Source: Bacilli bacterium | GTDB lineage: Bacteria; Bacillota; Bacilli; Bacillales; Amphibacillaceae | DNA: 50,854 bases | NCBI GenBank assembly: GCA_012518125.1 | Contig: JAAYTF010000057.1 | Location: forward strand, 1-50,854 | Direction: 5' to 3' | Part shown: one piece after another, positions 16,079 to 26,126 of the stretch | Layout: every line of letters begins with the position of its first letter | How positions within the stretch are numbered: the stretch's first letter is position 1 | Notes under the pieces: model-generated | What the model was told of the DNA's origin: nothing | Databases searched by the model: none | The model's input: only the letters and a program-made list of their open reading frames with translations | Position numbers and translations under genes: made by a program

Positions 16079-18925
16079 GTGGCACAGAGGGTAGAGCCTG
16101 GTACAAACATCTGGCAGCAGTTTTATGGTCCGAACTTGGGTTATGTCGAAGAACAGTACGAATTGTACAAAGAAGATCCGGAAGCGGTCGATCCGTCTTT
16201 GCGCGAACTGTTCGATCGACATGGCGCCCCTAAATGGTTGGATCAAAGCGAGCCGCACGAAGGTGCAAGTGCCGGCGGGATTTCAACGGCCGAAGTAAAG
16301 AAAGTCACTTCAGCGTTGAAGTATATTGCAGCCATCCGTCGTCATGGCCACTTGGATGCGGACATATTCGCAGTGGGAAAAGAGTTGTTCAAAACAAGCG
16401 ATGCACCAGAATTAGATCCGAAAACATACGGCTTGACAGATGAAGATTTAAAGGGCATCCCTGCTGAACTGGTTTGGGAAGGAAACAACCCGAACGTCGA
16501 GACAGCATACGATGTGGTGCAATGGTTGCGCGAAAAGTATACGGGGAAAATTTCATTCGAGTTCGATCACATCCAAAACGAAGAAGAGCGCAACTGGCTC
16601 ATTGAACGGATTGAATCTGGGTCCTTTGAAATAAAATTGTCGGACTTGGAAAAGAAAAAACTGTTGGAACGTTTAATCAACGTGGAAACGTTCGAACATT
16701 TCTTGCATCGGACGTTCGTCGGGCAAAAACGCTTTTCCATCGAAGGTTTGGAAGCGATGGTTCCGGTCTTGGACCAGATCGTCAAGCTTGCGATTGAAGA
16801 CGATATCGAAAATATCATGATGGGCATGGCCCACCGCGGTCGCTTGAGCGTCCTTGCCTACGTCCTCGGAAAACCGTTGGATAAAATTTTCTCTGAATTC
16901 CATTACGCTCCGGACAAAGAATTGATCCCGTCCGAAGGTTCCATGGGAATCAACTACGGCTGGACAGGGGACGTCAGTTATCACTTCGGTGCGACGAGAA
17001 TCGTGAAAAACGGTGGGAAATCGACGAGAATCAAGTTGGCCAACAACCCATCACACTTGGAGTTCGTCAACCCGGTCATTGCCGGTTACACCCGTGCAGC
17101 CCAAGACGACCGTTCAGAAAGAGGTTATCCGAAACAGGACCTCAATAAAGCGATCAGCGTCTTGATTCATGGAGATGCCGCGTTTGCTGGCGAAGGCATC
17201 GTTCCGGAAACGATGAACTTGAGCCAATTGGAGGCATATCACGTCGGCGGAACACTCCATATCATCGCAAACAACTTGATCGGTTTTACGACAGACGCCC
17301 ATGAAGGCCGTTCGACCCGATATGCGAGCGACATCGCAAAAGGATTTGAAGTGCCGATCATCCACGTGAATGCAGATGATCCGATTGCATGCATTCAAGC
17401 GATTCAACTTGCTTTTCATTATACACGTACGTTCAAGAAAGACTGCCTCTTGGATTTAGTCGGCTACCGCCGCTACGGCCACAATGAAATGGATGAGCCG
17501 CGTGCGACGCAGCCGAAATTGTACAAAGAAATCGACAATCATCCAACCGTGACGGAAATTTTCGGGGAACAATTGAAGAAAGAAAAGATCGTCACGGACG
17601 AAGAAATCCAAGAGATGAAAGATAAAATATTCGCTGAATTGCAAAGAGAGTACGACAGCATGAAAGAGCAGGAGCTGTCCGGTATTGCGGAAGTGAACAT
17701 GCCGGATTATTTGGCAAAAAGCATCGACGATTATGAAACGGCTGTGCCATTGGATGTATTGAAAAAGCTCAATCAAGATTTGTTGAAGCGGCCTGAAGGC
17801 TTCAAAGTGTTCAAACGCCTCAACCGTGTGTTCAATCGCCGCAAAAACTTGTTCGAAAATGGCAACAAAGCGGATTGGGGCGAAGGGGAAGCACTTGCGT
17901 ATGCTTCCATTTTGCGTGACGGCATCCCGATCCGTTTGACAGGACAAGACTCCGAACGGGGAACGTTTGCGCACCGCCACTTAGTGCTATACGATTCGGA
18001 AACAGGCGAGAAGTATTGCCCGATGCATGCGCTTGAAGATGCGAAAGCTTCCTTTGCGATTCATAACAGCCCGTTGTCCGAAGCAGCTGTTTTAGGATTC
18101 GAATATGGCTACAGCGTCCAATCGCCGGAGACGCTCGTCATTTGGGAAGCGCAGTTTGGGGACTTTGCAAATGTCGCGCAAGTCTTCTTCGATCAGTTCA
18201 TTTCATCGGCCCGGGCGAAATGGGGCGACAAATCAAACATGGTCATTTTGTTGCCGCACGGATATGAAGGACAAGGTCCGGAACACTCAAGCGCTCGTTT
18301 GGAAAGATTTTTGCAAATGGCGGGGGAAAACAACTGGATCGTTGCGAACGTCACATCATCTGCGCAATTTTTCCATTTGCTGCGCAGACAAGCGAAAATG
18401 CGCGGCCGCGACGAAGCACGTCCGCTCATCGTCATGTCGCCGAAAAGCTTATTGCGTAATGAACGCGTCGCATCCGAAGCGAAAGAATTTACAGATGGCA
18501 AATTCCAAGCGATTCGCAATCAACCGAACTTGCCGATCAGCAAAGAAGCGACACGCCTCCTTTTAGGGACGGGCAAAATCATGGTCGACATCGAAGAAGC
18601 GATCGACAACTCGGAAGAGGACTTCAGCTGGTTGCGTGCCATTCGCATCGAACAATTGTATCCATTCCCGAAAGAAGAATTGCGCAAAGAAATCGAACAG
18701 TTGAAAAACTTGGAAGAAATCGTCTGGGTGCAAGAAGAACCGAAGAACATGGGCGGTTGGCGTTACGTCTTGGAATACATGCGTGAATTGACGCCAAACG
18801 GCGTTGAGTTCCGCTATATCGGAAGACGCGAAAGAGCGGCAACGGCTGAGGGTGAACCGAACGTTCACAAGGTGATTCAAGAGTCCATTGTGAAAGAAGC
18901 GATTAATAAAGGGAGGAAAAAATAG
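16079..18925 (+). CDS. odhA: 2-oxoglutarate dehydrogenase E1 component
   Basis: Encodes about 948 residues of the thiamine-diphosphate E1 subunit that decarboxylates 2-oxoglutarate in the TCA cycle and passes succinyl to E2. The N-terminal [20 protein letters not shown] segment matches Odh[26 protein letters not shown] and the ThDP/Mg motif [18 protein letters not shown] are all present, with the transketolase-like domain at the C-terminal end. The GTG at 16079 (preceded by GGGGG) is chosen; the ORF-track GTG at 16025 has no ribosome site and adds 18 unlike residues. The stop overlaps the odhB start by one base. E3 (lpd) is not in the window. Confidence 0.97.
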   Translation: MAQRVEPGTNIWQQFYGPNLGYVEEQYELYKEDPEAVDPSLRELFDRHGAPKWLDQSEPHEGASAGGISTAEVKKVTSALKYIAAIRRHGHLDADIFAVGKELFKTSDAPELDPKTYGLTDEDLKGIPAELVWEGNNPNVETAYDVVQWLREKYTGKISFEFDHIQNEEERNWLIERIESGSFEIKLSDLEKKKLLERLINVETFEHFLHRTFVGQKRFSIEGLEAMVPVLDQIVKLAIEDDIENIMMGMAHRGRLSVLAYVLGKPLDKIFSEFHYAPDKELIPSEGSMGINYGWTGDVSYHFGATRIVKNGGKSTRIKLANNPSHLEFVNPVIAGYTRAAQDDRSERGYPKQDLNKAISVLIHGDAAFAGEGIVPETMNLSQLEAYHVGGTLHIIANNLIGFTTDAHEGRSTRYASDIAKGFEVPIIHVNADDPIACIQAIQLAFHYTRTFKKDCLLDLVGYRRYGHNEMDEPRATQPKLYKEIDNHPTVTEIFGEQLKKEKIVTDEEIQEMKDKIFAELQREYDSMKEQELSGIAEVNMPDYLAKSIDDYETAVPLDVLKKLNQDLLKRPEGFKVFKRLNRVFNRRKNLFENGNKADWGEGEALAYASILRDGIPIRLTGQDSERGTFAHRHLVLYDSETGEKYCPMHALEDAKASFAIHNSPLSEAAVLGFEYGYSVQSPETLVIWEAQFGDFANVAQVFFDQFISSARAKWGDKSNMVILLPHGYEGQGPEHSSARLERFLQMAGENNWIVANVTSSAQFFHLLRRQAKMRGRDEARPLIVMSPKSLLRNERVASEAKEFTDGKFQAIRNQPNLPISKEATRLLLGTGKIMVDIEEAIDNSEEDFSWLRAIRIEQLYPFPKEELRKEIEQLKNLEEIVWVQEEPKNMGGWRYVLEYMRELTPNGVEFRYIGRRERAATAEGEPNVHKVIQESIVKEAINKGRKK

Positions 18926-20166
18926 TGAAGGAAATTATCGTTCCAGAGCTGGCCGAATCCATTACGGAAGGCACGATCGCGGAGTGGCTCGTAAAACCTG
19001 GGGATAAAGTGCAAAAAGGTGATCCGGTCTGTGAGTTGGAGACAGATAAAGTAAACGTCGAAATCAATTCCGACTATACAGGTGTCATCGTCGAACTATT
19101 GGCCGAAGAAGGTGACGACGTCGCAGTCGGCCAAGCGATTGCAAGAGTCGACGAAAGCGGCGAAGCGGGAGCAACTGTTGAAAGTGCGCCTGAAGCGGCA
19201 AAAGAGGAACCGAAAGCAGAAGCGAAACAAGAAGTCCAAGACGATAAACAGGAAGAAGCGGCGCCGGCTGCAGCAAGTTTGGATGTCATTGCAACTCCAG
19301 CGGCAAGAAAATTGGCCCGTGAAAAAGGCATCGATTTGGCAAGCGTTCAAGCCTCCGATCCACTTGGCCGCATCCGTCCGCAAGATGTGGAGGCGGCAAG
19401 TCAAAGACCGAAACAGCCAGCACCACAAGCGCCAGCTCAACAAGCGCCAAGTGCGGCACCGCAAAAACCATATCGCCGTGAGCGGATGTCCCGTCGTCGT
19501 CAAACGATCGCCAAGCGTTTGGTCGAAGCGCAGCATACGGCAGCCATGTTGACGACATTCAACGAAGTCGACATGTCGGCGGTCATCAACTTGCGCAAAG
19601 AGCGCCAAGAAGAATTCGTCAAAAAACATGGCGTAAAATTGGGCTTCATGTCGTTCTTCACCAAAGCGGTCGTAGCGGCATTGAAAGAATTTCCGTTGCT
19701 CAATGCCGAAATTGACGGAAAAGATTTGATCATTAAAGAATTTTACGATATCGGTATCGCCGTTTCCACGGATGAAGGACTTGTCGTTCCAGTCGTCCGC
19801 GATGCGGACAAATTGAGCTTTGCTGGAATCGAAAAAGAAATCATCCGCCTCAGCACACTTGCACGTGAAAACAAACTGGGCATCGAAGATTTGCAGGGCG
19901 GCTCCTTCACGATCACAAACGGCGGAATTTTCGGCTCCATGATGTCGACGCCGATCTTGAATTACCCACAAGTCGGCATTTTGGGCATGCACAATATCGT
20001 CAAGCGTGCGGTCGTCATGCCGGATGACACGATTGAAGTGCGTCCAATGATGTACTTGGCGTTGTCATACGACCACCGCATCATCGACGGCAGAGAAGCG
20101 GTGCAATTCCTCGTACGCATCAAACAAATGATTGAAGATCCGACAGATTTATTGCTGAACGGATAA
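18925..20166 (+). CDS. odhB: Dihydrolipoyl succinyltransferase (E2 of 2-oxoglutarate dehydrogenase)
   Basis: Encodes a 413-residue E2 that forms the core of the complex and transfers the succinyl group to CoA. The domain order is classical: lipoyl domain with the lipoylated Lys in ETDKVNVEI (about residue 43), an Ala/Glu/Pro-rich linker, the E3-binding domain ([16 protein letters not shown], about 115-150), another Ala/Pro/Gln linker, and the catalytic domain with [14 protein letters not shown] holding the active His and Asp. The GTG start overlaps the odhA stop, behind GGGAGG. A strong terminator ends the operon. Confidence 0.97.
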   Translation: MKEIIVPELAESITEGTIAEWLVKPGDKVQKGDPVCELETDKVNVEINSDYTGVIVELLAEEGDDVAVGQAIARVDESGEAGATVESAPEAAKEEPKAEAKQEVQDDKQEEAAPAAASLDVIATPAARKLAREKGIDLASVQASDPLGRIRPQDVEAASQRPKQPAPQAPAQQAPSAAPQKPYRRERMSRRRQTIAKRLVEAQHTAAMLTTFNEVDMSAVINLRKERQEEFVKKHGVKLGFMSFFTKAVVAALKEFPLLNAEIDGKDLIIKEFYDIGIAVSTDEGLVVPVVRDADKLSFAGIEKEIIRLSTLARENKLGIEDLQGGSFTITNGGIFGSMMSTPILNYPQVGILGMHNIVKRAVVMPDDTIEVRPMMYLALSYDHRIIDGREAVQFLVRIKQMIEDPTDLLLNG

Positions 20167-20183
20167 TGGATCCACATGAAGCG

Positions 20184-20226
20184 AAAAAACCGTTTAGGTA
20201 AGCGATTATCTAAACGGTTTTTCCTT
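20184..20226 (+). terminator. Terminator of odhAB
   Basis: AAAACCGTTTAG pairs with CTAAACGGTTTT across a 12-base loop and is followed by further T residues. Confidence 0.9.
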
Positions 20227-20299
20227 TTTGCAAAAAAACATATTTGCAAACGACAAACCACAAACTTTCATATATAATATAACTCAGTATCATTTCTAC

Positions 20300-20327
20300 T
20301 TGTTCATCGTCATACATAAACTATAAT
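20300..20327 (+). promoter_or_regulatory. Probable sigma-A promoter of murG2
   Basis: TTGTTC (20300-20305), a 16-base spacer and TATAAT (20322-20327) lie just upstream of the gene. A CATACATA at the same place also resembles a sigma-E -10, but no matching -35 is clear. Confidence 0.5.
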
Positions 20328-20363
20328 GAGTCGAAGTAAAACATAAAAAGCGAGGAAAAGAGC

Positions 20364-21437
20364 ATGACAGCAAAAAGGATCATTTTCACCGGCGGCGGGA
20401 CAGCAGGCCATGTCATCGTCAATTTGGCGTTGATTCCTCATTTTTTGGAACAAGGTTGGCAAGTTGATTACATCGGTTCAAAAAATGGCATCGAACGAGA
20501 ATTGATCAAACAATTCGATACGATTACATATCACCCGATTTCTACCGGCAAGCTCAGGCGTTACATGTCTGTTGAAAATTTGAAAGATCCGTTCCGCGTC
20601 ATCAAAGGGATCGGCGAAGCGTGGAACATCATCCGAAAAACGAAGCCGAACGTCATCTTTTCCAAAGGAGGCTTCGTCTCCGTCCCGGTCGTGATCGCCG
20701 CCCGTTTGCGCCGGGTGCCGACCATCATTCATGAATCCGATTTGTCGCCGGGATTGGCGAATCGCATCGCGGCGCCGTTTGCGAAAAAGATTTTGACGAC
20801 GTTTCCGGAAACGGTCGAATTCATCAAGAAAAAAAATACGGTGCACGTCGGCCCGATCATCCGCGAGGAGCTTTTCCAAGGAAGTGAAGAACGCGGCTAT
20901 CAATTGACGAATTTTTCGCGTGACAAGAAGGTGTTGCTCGTCATCGGCGGCAGCAGCGGTTCGGAAAAAATCAACCGTGCCATCCGCGAAGCGCTGTCCG
21001 AGCTGTTGAAAACGTATCAAGTGATCCATTTGTGCGGCAAAGGGAACGTCGACACTTCGCTGAACTACAAAGGTTACGTGCAATTTGAATATGTAAATGA
21101 AGAGTTGAAGGACTTATTTGCCATAACCGACTACGTCGTCTCGCGCGCGGGGGCGAACGCGATTTTTGAACTGTTGGCGATGCAAATTCCGATGTTGTTG
21201 ATTCCCCTCTCGCTCGGAGCTAGCCGGGGGGACCAAATTGAAAACGCGAAAAACTTCCAAAAGAAGGGAATCGCGCACGTCTTGTTCGAAGAAGAGATGA
21301 CGCAGCAATCCTTGGTGGAAGCGATTGAACATGTCAGAAAAAACGAAGCGGTATTGAAAGAAAATATGAAACTCCACTATTCACGGGCTTCGCGCGCCAA
21401 TGTGATCGAAATGATCGAAAACATTGCGAAAAAATGA
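20364..21437 (+). CDS. murG2: Second MurG-type UDP-GlcNAc transferase
   Basis: Encodes a 357-residue GT28 glycosyltransferase of the MurG family, which adds GlcNAc to lipid I to give lipid II at the cytoplasmic face of the membrane. The N-terminal FTGGGTAGHV loop, SKGGFVSVP and HESDLSPGLANR, and the donor-binding VSRAGANAIFELLAMQIPMLLIPL region are conserved. It stands alone rather than in a dcw (mur/fts) cluster, as does the extra MurG of the B. cereus group, so it is likely a paralogue. A related glycolipid acceptor is possible. The ribosome site is GAGGAAAAG. Confidence 0.88.
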   Translation: MTAKRIIFTGGGTAGHVIVNLALIPHFLEQGWQVDYIGSKNGIERELIKQFDTITYHPISTGKLRRYMSVENLKDPFRVIKGIGEAWNIIRKTKPNVIFSKGGFVSVPVVIAARLRRVPTIIHESDLSPGLANRIAAPFAKKILTTFPETVEFIKKKNTVHVGPIIREELFQGSEERGYQLTNFSRDKKVLLVIGGSSGSEKINRAIREALSELLKTYQVIHLCGKGNVDTSLNYKGYVQFEYVNEELKDLFAITDYVVSRAGANAIFELLAMQIPMLLIPLSLGASRGDQIENAKNFQKKGIAHVLFEEEMTQQSLVEAIEHVRKNEAVLKENMKLHYSRASRANVIEMIENIAKK

Positions 21438-21474
21438 AAATCGGTGATGAAAGTGATTCATCACCGATTTTTTG
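21437..21474. terminator. Bidirectional terminator between murG2 and the carbonic anhydrase gene
   Basis: AAAATCGGTGATGAA pairs with TTCATCACCGATTTT and is followed by T residues. It covers the last codons of the convergent carbonic anhydrase gene. Confidence 0.88.
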
Positions 21475-22054
21475 AAGCGCCATGTTCCGCTTTTTCATCA
21501 ATGTGGACGACATCGACTTTTCCCGTGTGCGGATCGATCACCAGGCCATGCACGAGTACATGTTTCGGCAAAAGCGGATGGTTGCGGATGATTTCCACGC
21601 TTTGGGCAACCGATTGTTCGACCGTTTCAAAGCCATGGAATTCTTTATGGAAGTCGATCCCGGAATACTCCAACGCTTTGAACGTCTCTTCCGTGATCCC
21701 TTCTTCTTTGAGCATCAATTCTTTCAGCTCATGTGTATTGACGCAGCTCATGCCGCAGTCGTGGTGGCCGATGACGACGACTTCCTCCGCCTGCAATTTA
21801 TAGACGGCGACCAAAATGCTTTTGATGATGCTGTCGAATGATTTGCGGATGATCGCACCGGCGTTCTTCACCATTTTCACGTCGCCGTTTTGAATGTTCA
21901 ATGCTTTCGGCAGCAATTCGACGAGCCGCGATTCCATACAGGTGAACACGACCATTTTCTTGTTCGGAATCGAATCTGTTTTGTACGGAATGTACCCTTT
22001 ATTTTCGACGAATTGCTTGTTGTGTTCTAGCATTTCATAGATGCGGCTAGTCAA
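21461..22054 (-). CDS. Beta-class carbonic anhydrase (YtiB-like)
   Basis: Encodes about 197 residues of a beta-carbonic anhydrase, which interconverts CO2 and bicarbonate. The zinc/catalytic motifs are CMESR (the usual Asp of CxDxR is Glu here) and GHHDCGM. The overall layout (NKQFV...VELLPKALNIQNGD...VKNAGAI) is that of the Bacillus YtiB group. The TTG at 22054 is preferred because AAGAAGGGG lies nine bases before it; the ORF-track GTG at 22075 has no ribosome site. The Asp-to-Glu change in the catalytic dyad is conservative but should be noted when activity is judged. Confidence 0.88.
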   Translation of the reverse strand: MTSRIYEMLEHNKQFVENKGYIPYKTDSIPNKKMVVFTCMESRLVELLPKALNIQNGDVKMVKNAGAIIRKSFDSIIKSILVAVYKLQAEEVVVIGHHDCGMSCVNTHELKELMLKEEGITEETFKALEYSGIDFHKEFHGFETVEQSVAQSVEIIRNHPLLPKHVLVHGLVIDPHTGKVDVVHIDEKAEHGASKNR

Positions 22055-22104
22055 TGTATGATACCCCTTCTTCACAATTGTTTTATTTTTCGAATCAACG
22101 ATAT

Positions 22105-22343
22105 TATACTATAAATAAAACGGAAATGATACGTTTTCCTATGTGACGACCAATTTACGAACCTATACGTTCAAAAACATATGGTTTTCAGCGTCAAGCA
22201 AAATTAAACGAAAAGACATATTGAACATTGACCGAGAAACAGCTCGCTCTTGCAGCGAGTTTTGTTACTTTTTACGACTGTTTAACACGTTAAACGGATG
22301 CCGTGGTAAATTGCTAAAATCGGGTGCAGTTGAAGGTGATATG
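22105..22343 (+). promoter_or_regulatory. Long leader of the bmrC-like gene with attenuator-like hairpin
   Basis: About 230 bases separate a TATACT (22105-22110) from the ABC gene. They contain a hairpin CTCGCT/AGCGAG (22243-22259) followed by TTTT, resembling a terminator, then a perfect GTTTAAC/GTTAAAC inverted repeat (22280-22295). A tiny frame MVFSVKQN (22181-22207) starts without a clear ribosome site. In B. subtilis bmrCD is controlled by a translated leader (bmrB) and ribosome-mediated attenuation. A similar device is plausible here but not shown. Confidence 0.5.
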
Positions 22344-24095
22344 ATGTTTCAAGCATTAGTGAAGTTGAAGTGGTTTTTCAAACAATTTTGGGGACGGTAT
22401 TTGTTTGCCGTCGCCGCATTGATTACGGCAAGCACATTGAGCTTGCTGCCGCCGAAAATATTGGGATACGTCATCGACCATATCCGTTTCCAGACGTTGA
22501 CGCAGGAAATTTTGCTTAAAGTCGTGCTTTTTTACATCACAATCATGGTTTCTCACTATGTGATCAGTTTTTTATGGTACTACACGTTGTACGGCGGTTC
22601 GGTCACACTGGAAAAATGGTTGAGAACCAGCTTGATGGAACATTTTTTAAGGATGTCGCCGACGTTTTACACGAAATTCAAAACGGGCGATTTGATGGCG
22701 CGCAGCACAAATGATTTAAAAGCGATCTCGATGACGGCCGGTTTCGGGATTTTGACGCTGGTCGATTCAACGACGTTCATGTTCATGATCATCGCGATGA
22801 TGGGTTTTACGATCAGTTGGAAATTGACGTTCGCAGCACTCATCCCATTGCCGATCATGGCTTTCATCATGAACAAATACGGGAAAATCATTCACGACCG
22901 GTTCATGAAAGCGCAGCATGCGTTCGGGAAAATGAACGACCGCGTGCTTGAATCGATCCGCGGAGTGCGAGTGATCCGGGCATTCGTCCAGGAAAAGGAA
23001 GACGCGAAACGTTTTGAAGCGATGACGGAAGACGTATATAAAAAAAACATGGCCGTGGCCAAAATCGATGCTTTGTTTGAACCGACGATCAATTTGCTCG
23101 TCGGCGCCGCATATACGATCGGCATCGGTTACGGCGCATATCTTGTTTTCCAAAATGCGATCACGCTCGGGGATATGGTGACGTTTAACGTATATTTGGG
23201 GATGCTTATTTGGCCGATGTTCGCCGTGGGTGAACTCATCAACATTTTGCAGCGGGGGAACGCTTCGCTTGACCGGGTGAATGAAGTGCTCGCTTATGAA
23301 CCGGACGTCAAAGACCCGGAAGAACCGGTCGAATTGGATGAAGTGAAACATATCGTTTTTGACAACGTGTCGTTTTCTTATCCCGGCACGCAAACGACGC
23401 AGCTTTCGATCGACCATTTGGAAATCCGCCGTGGCGAGACGCTGGGCATCGTCGGGAAAACGGGTTCCGGGAAGACGACGTTGTTCAAATTGTTGCTGCG
23501 TGAATATCCGAACATAAAAGGCTCAATCACGTTTTCAGGCGTCGATATCCACGATTTGTCATTGAAACAGATCCGCTCGTGGATCGGCTACGTCCCGCAA
23601 GATCAAATGCTTTTTTCGATGTCGATCCGCGACAATATCCGCTTCGGCAAGTTGGACGCAACCGATGAAGAGATTTACGAAGTGCTCCGTTTGGCGCATT
23701 TTTTGGACGATATCAAACAACTTCCCGAAGGCATCGATACGATGGTCGGGGAAAGCGGCGTCTCCTTATCCGGTGGACAAAAACAGCGGGTAGCGATCGC
23801 CCGTGCGTTCATAAAAGATCCGGAAATATTGATTTTGGACGATGCGTTGTCGGCGGTCGACGGTAAAACGGAAGCGAACATCATCGGGCATTTAGTCGAG
23901 GAACGGAAAAACAAAACGACGTTGATCGCCTCCCACCGATTGTCGGCCGTCAAACACGCCGACTTGATCATCGTATTGGACGATGGAAAAATTGTCGAAA
24001 GGGGAACGCACGAACAATTGCTTGAGCTTGATGGGTGGTACAAAGAACAGTATGATTTGCAGCAAATGGCGTTGGAAGAAGGTGAACGTGCATGA
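22344..24095 (+). CDS. bmrC: ABC exporter half-transporter, BmrC/YheI-like
   Basis: Encodes about 583 residues: six TM helices (about 1-300) fused to an ATP-binding domain. Walker A (GKTGSGKTT), Q-loop (YVPQDQMLF), signature LSGGQKQR, Walker B (ILILDDALS) and H-loop (ASHRLSA) are intact, but the residue after Walker B is Asp instead of the catalytic Glu. This degenerate site is expected for one half of a heterodimeric exporter. LTLVDST and LINILQRGNASLDRVNE match YheI closely. The ATG at 22344 follows AAGGTGAT; the ORF-track frame is open 200 bases further upstream. It overlaps the partner gene by four bases. Confidence 0.93.
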   Translation: MFQALVKLKWFFKQFWGRYLFAVAALITASTLSLLPPKILGYVIDHIRFQTLTQEILLKVVLFYITIMVSHYVISFLWYYTLYGGSVTLEKWLRTSLMEHFLRMSPTFYTKFKTGDLMARSTNDLKAISMTAGFGILTLVDSTTFMFMIIAMMGFTISWKLTFAALIPLPIMAFIMNKYGKIIHDRFMKAQHAFGKMNDRVLESIRGVRVIRAFVQEKEDAKRFEAMTEDVYKKNMAVAKIDALFEPTINLLVGAAYTIGIGYGAYLVFQNAITLGDMVTFNVYLGMLIWPMFAVGELINILQRGNASLDRVNEVLAYEPDVKDPEEPVELDEVKHIVFDNVSFSYPGTQTTQLSIDHLEIRRGETLGIVGKTGSGKTTLFKLLLREYPNIKGSITFSGVDIHDLSLKQIRSWIGYVPQDQMLFSMSIRDNIRFGKLDATDEEIYEVLRLAHFLDDIKQLPEGIDTMVGESGVSLSGGQKQRVAIARAFIKDPEILILDDALSAVDGKTEANIIGHLVEERKNKTTLIASHRLSAVKHADLIIVLDDGKIVERGTHEQLLELDGWYKEQYDLQQMALEEGERA

Positions 24096-26113
24096 AGCCG
24101 TCGACGGAAAAACGATTGTTTTTGTATGCGTGGCAGTTTAAACGGGGCATCGCCTTGGGAATCGTGTTTTTGATGCTCGCCACCGCGCTCGAATTGGCCG
24201 GCCCGTTCATCGCCAAACGGATCATCGATGAGCATATACTCGGCATCGAAGCTGTTTGGTATGAAGTCGATGAACCAAAAAAAGAGCAAACGGCTTCATA
24301 TGATGGTGCAATTTACGTCCGGGAAGACCGCTTGGAAGGAGCACCTTCCGGCAAGGCGATCACGATTTTGGCGATCGGACGCGACTTTTACGCAGTTCGA
24401 GGGATCGCCCCGAAGGAAGGGGAACGCTTTTTCCAAGATGGGACATTCGTAATCGAAGCGGATGAAACGTACGAATTTCCTGCCGAAAAATTGGACGCCA
24501 AAGCGTTGTATCCGTTTTTCAAAAGCGAATATAAACCGATTTTCATGCTGCTTGTCCTCTATGTCGGTTTGCTTGTCGCAGCAAGCGTATTTAAATTTTT
24601 CGAAACGTTCAAATTGCAGCAAGCTTCGAATATGATCGTCAAAAAAATGCGCAATGACGTGTTCCGGCATACGCAAACTATACCGATCCAATATTACGTC
24701 GATCAGCCTGCGGGAAAAATCGTCGCCCGCATCACGAACGACACCGAGGCGATACGCGATTTGTATGAACGGGTGTTGTCGATCGTCATCACCCGTGCCA
24801 TATACATGGCAGGGATTTTGATCGCCATTTATCTTCTGCAGCCGAAAATCGCATTGATCGCCCTTCTCATCGTTCCGCTCATTTTCGTTTGGGCTTGGGT
24901 GTATAAATTTTTTGGTGCGAAATACAATTTGGCGATCCGTAAAGCGAACAGTGAAATCAACGGTACGATTAACGAATCGATCCAAGGGATGTCGATCATC
25001 CAAGCGTTCCAAGTGGAAAAACAACGTAAAGCCCGGTTCGAACAATTGAATGAAGAAATTTATGCATACAACAAAAAGCTGATTGCATTGAACGCGTTGA
25101 CTTCATTCAACCTCGTGACGTTCATCCGCAATATGACGTTCGTTTTGTTCATCATTTACTTCGGCAATTTGTCTTTCGAGCCGGACAATGTCATTTCCAT
25201 CGGCATGTTATACGCGCTCGTCGATTATTTTACGCGCTTTTTTGAACCGGTAACTGCGATCGTCAACCAATTTCCGCTCATCGAACAGGCGCGGGCTTCC
25301 GGCAACCGGATGTTTGCGTTGATGGACATTGAAGGGAAAGCGTTGGATGATGCAAAAGCGGACCGGTTCAAAGGTGAAATCCAATTCAAAAACGTCTCGT
25401 TCGCCTACAAAGGCGAGGATTACGTGTTGAAAGACATCTCGTTTGACATTAAACCGGGTGAAACCGTCGCTTTCGTCGGACATACCGGCTCTGGAAAAAG
25501 TTCGATCATGAATTTGTTGTTCCGCTTTTACGACCCAAATCGCGGCCAGATTTTCATCGATGGGAAGCCGATCGACGAAATGTCGCCGCAGCAAGTGCGG
25601 ATGCATATGGGAATCGTCTTGCAAGATCCGTTCCTGTTTACCGGCACGATCATTTCCAACGTGACGATGAACAACCCGAACATTTCCCGAAAACGAGCGA
25701 TCGCGGCATTAAAAGCGGTCGGTGCGGACCGCTTCATTGAAAAATTGCCGAAACGGTACGATGAGCCGGTGACGGAAGGCGGCACGACGTTCTCCTTGGG
25801 GGAAAGGCAGTTGATTTCTTTTGCACGGGCATTGGCGTACGACCCGGCGATATTGATTTTGGACGAAGCGACGGCAAACATCGACACGGAATCGGAAAAA
25901 GTGATCCAAGACGCCCTAGAAGTCATCCAAAAGGACCGCACGACATTGATCATCGCCCACCGCTTGTCGACGATTCAACATGCCGACAACATTTTTGTTT
26001 TGGAAAATGGTAAAATAAAAGAAACCGGAACGCATGACGAATTGCTCGCTTTACGAGGCATTTATTATCAAATGTATCAAATGCAAAAAAACTTAACGGA
26101 AAGTGTCAGTTAA
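24092..26113 (+). CDS. bmrD: ABC exporter half-transporter, BmrD/YheH-like
   Basis: Encodes 673 residues, the same size as B. subtilis YheH, and partner of the preceding gene in a multidrug exporter. After TM1 an extracellular insertion of about 100 residues (roughly 45-145, EVDEPKKEQ... to ...FPAEKLDAKALYPF) is typical of this subunit. The ATPase domain has Walker A (GHTGSGKSS), signature SLGERQL instead of LSGGQ, and Walker B with catalytic Glu (ILILDEATANIDTES). The consensus catalytic Glu here and the intact signature in BmrC complement each other in one functional ATP site. The ATG overlaps the bmrC stop. Confidence 0.94.
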   Translation: MKPSTEKRLFLYAWQFKRGIALGIVFLMLATALELAGPFIAKRIIDEHILGIEAVWYEVDEPKKEQTASYDGAIYVREDRLEGAPSGKAITILAIGRDFYAVRGIAPKEGERFFQDGTFVIEADETYEFPAEKLDAKALYPFFKSEYKPIFMLLVLYVGLLVAASVFKFFETFKLQQASNMIVKKMRNDVFRHTQTIPIQYYVDQPAGKIVARITNDTEAIRDLYERVLSIVITRAIYMAGILIAIYLLQPKIALIALLIVPLIFVWAWVYKFFGAKYNLAIRKANSEINGTINESIQGMSIIQAFQVEKQRKARFEQLNEEIYAYNKKLIALNALTSFNLVTFIRNMTFVLFIIYFGNLSFEPDNVISIGMLYALVDYFTRFFEPVTAIVNQFPLIEQARASGNRMFALMDIEGKALDDAKADRFKGEIQFKNVSFAYKGEDYVLKDISFDIKPGETVAFVGHTGSGKSSIMNLLFRFYDPNRGQIFIDGKPIDEMSPQQVRMHMGIVLQDPFLFTGTIISNVTMNNPNISRKRAIAALKAVGADRFIEKLPKRYDEPVTEGGTTFSLGERQLISFARALAYDPAILILDEATANIDTESEKVIQDALEVIQKDRTTLIIAHRLSTIQHADNIFVLENGKIKETGTHDELLALRGIYYQMYQMQKNLTESVS

Positions 26114-26126
26114 AGTTGAGGGGAAA

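Noticed and set aside
19096-19992. 298-codon minus-strand ORF opposite odhB
   Set aside because: Shadow of odhB without ribosome site or recognisable domain.
22143-22343. 66-residue N-terminal extension of the BmrC-like protein
   Set aside because: It begins at a GTG without a ribosome site, contains no domain, and the internal ATG at 22344 has AAGGTGAT and matches the YheI N-terminus. The open frame is still noted in the findings.
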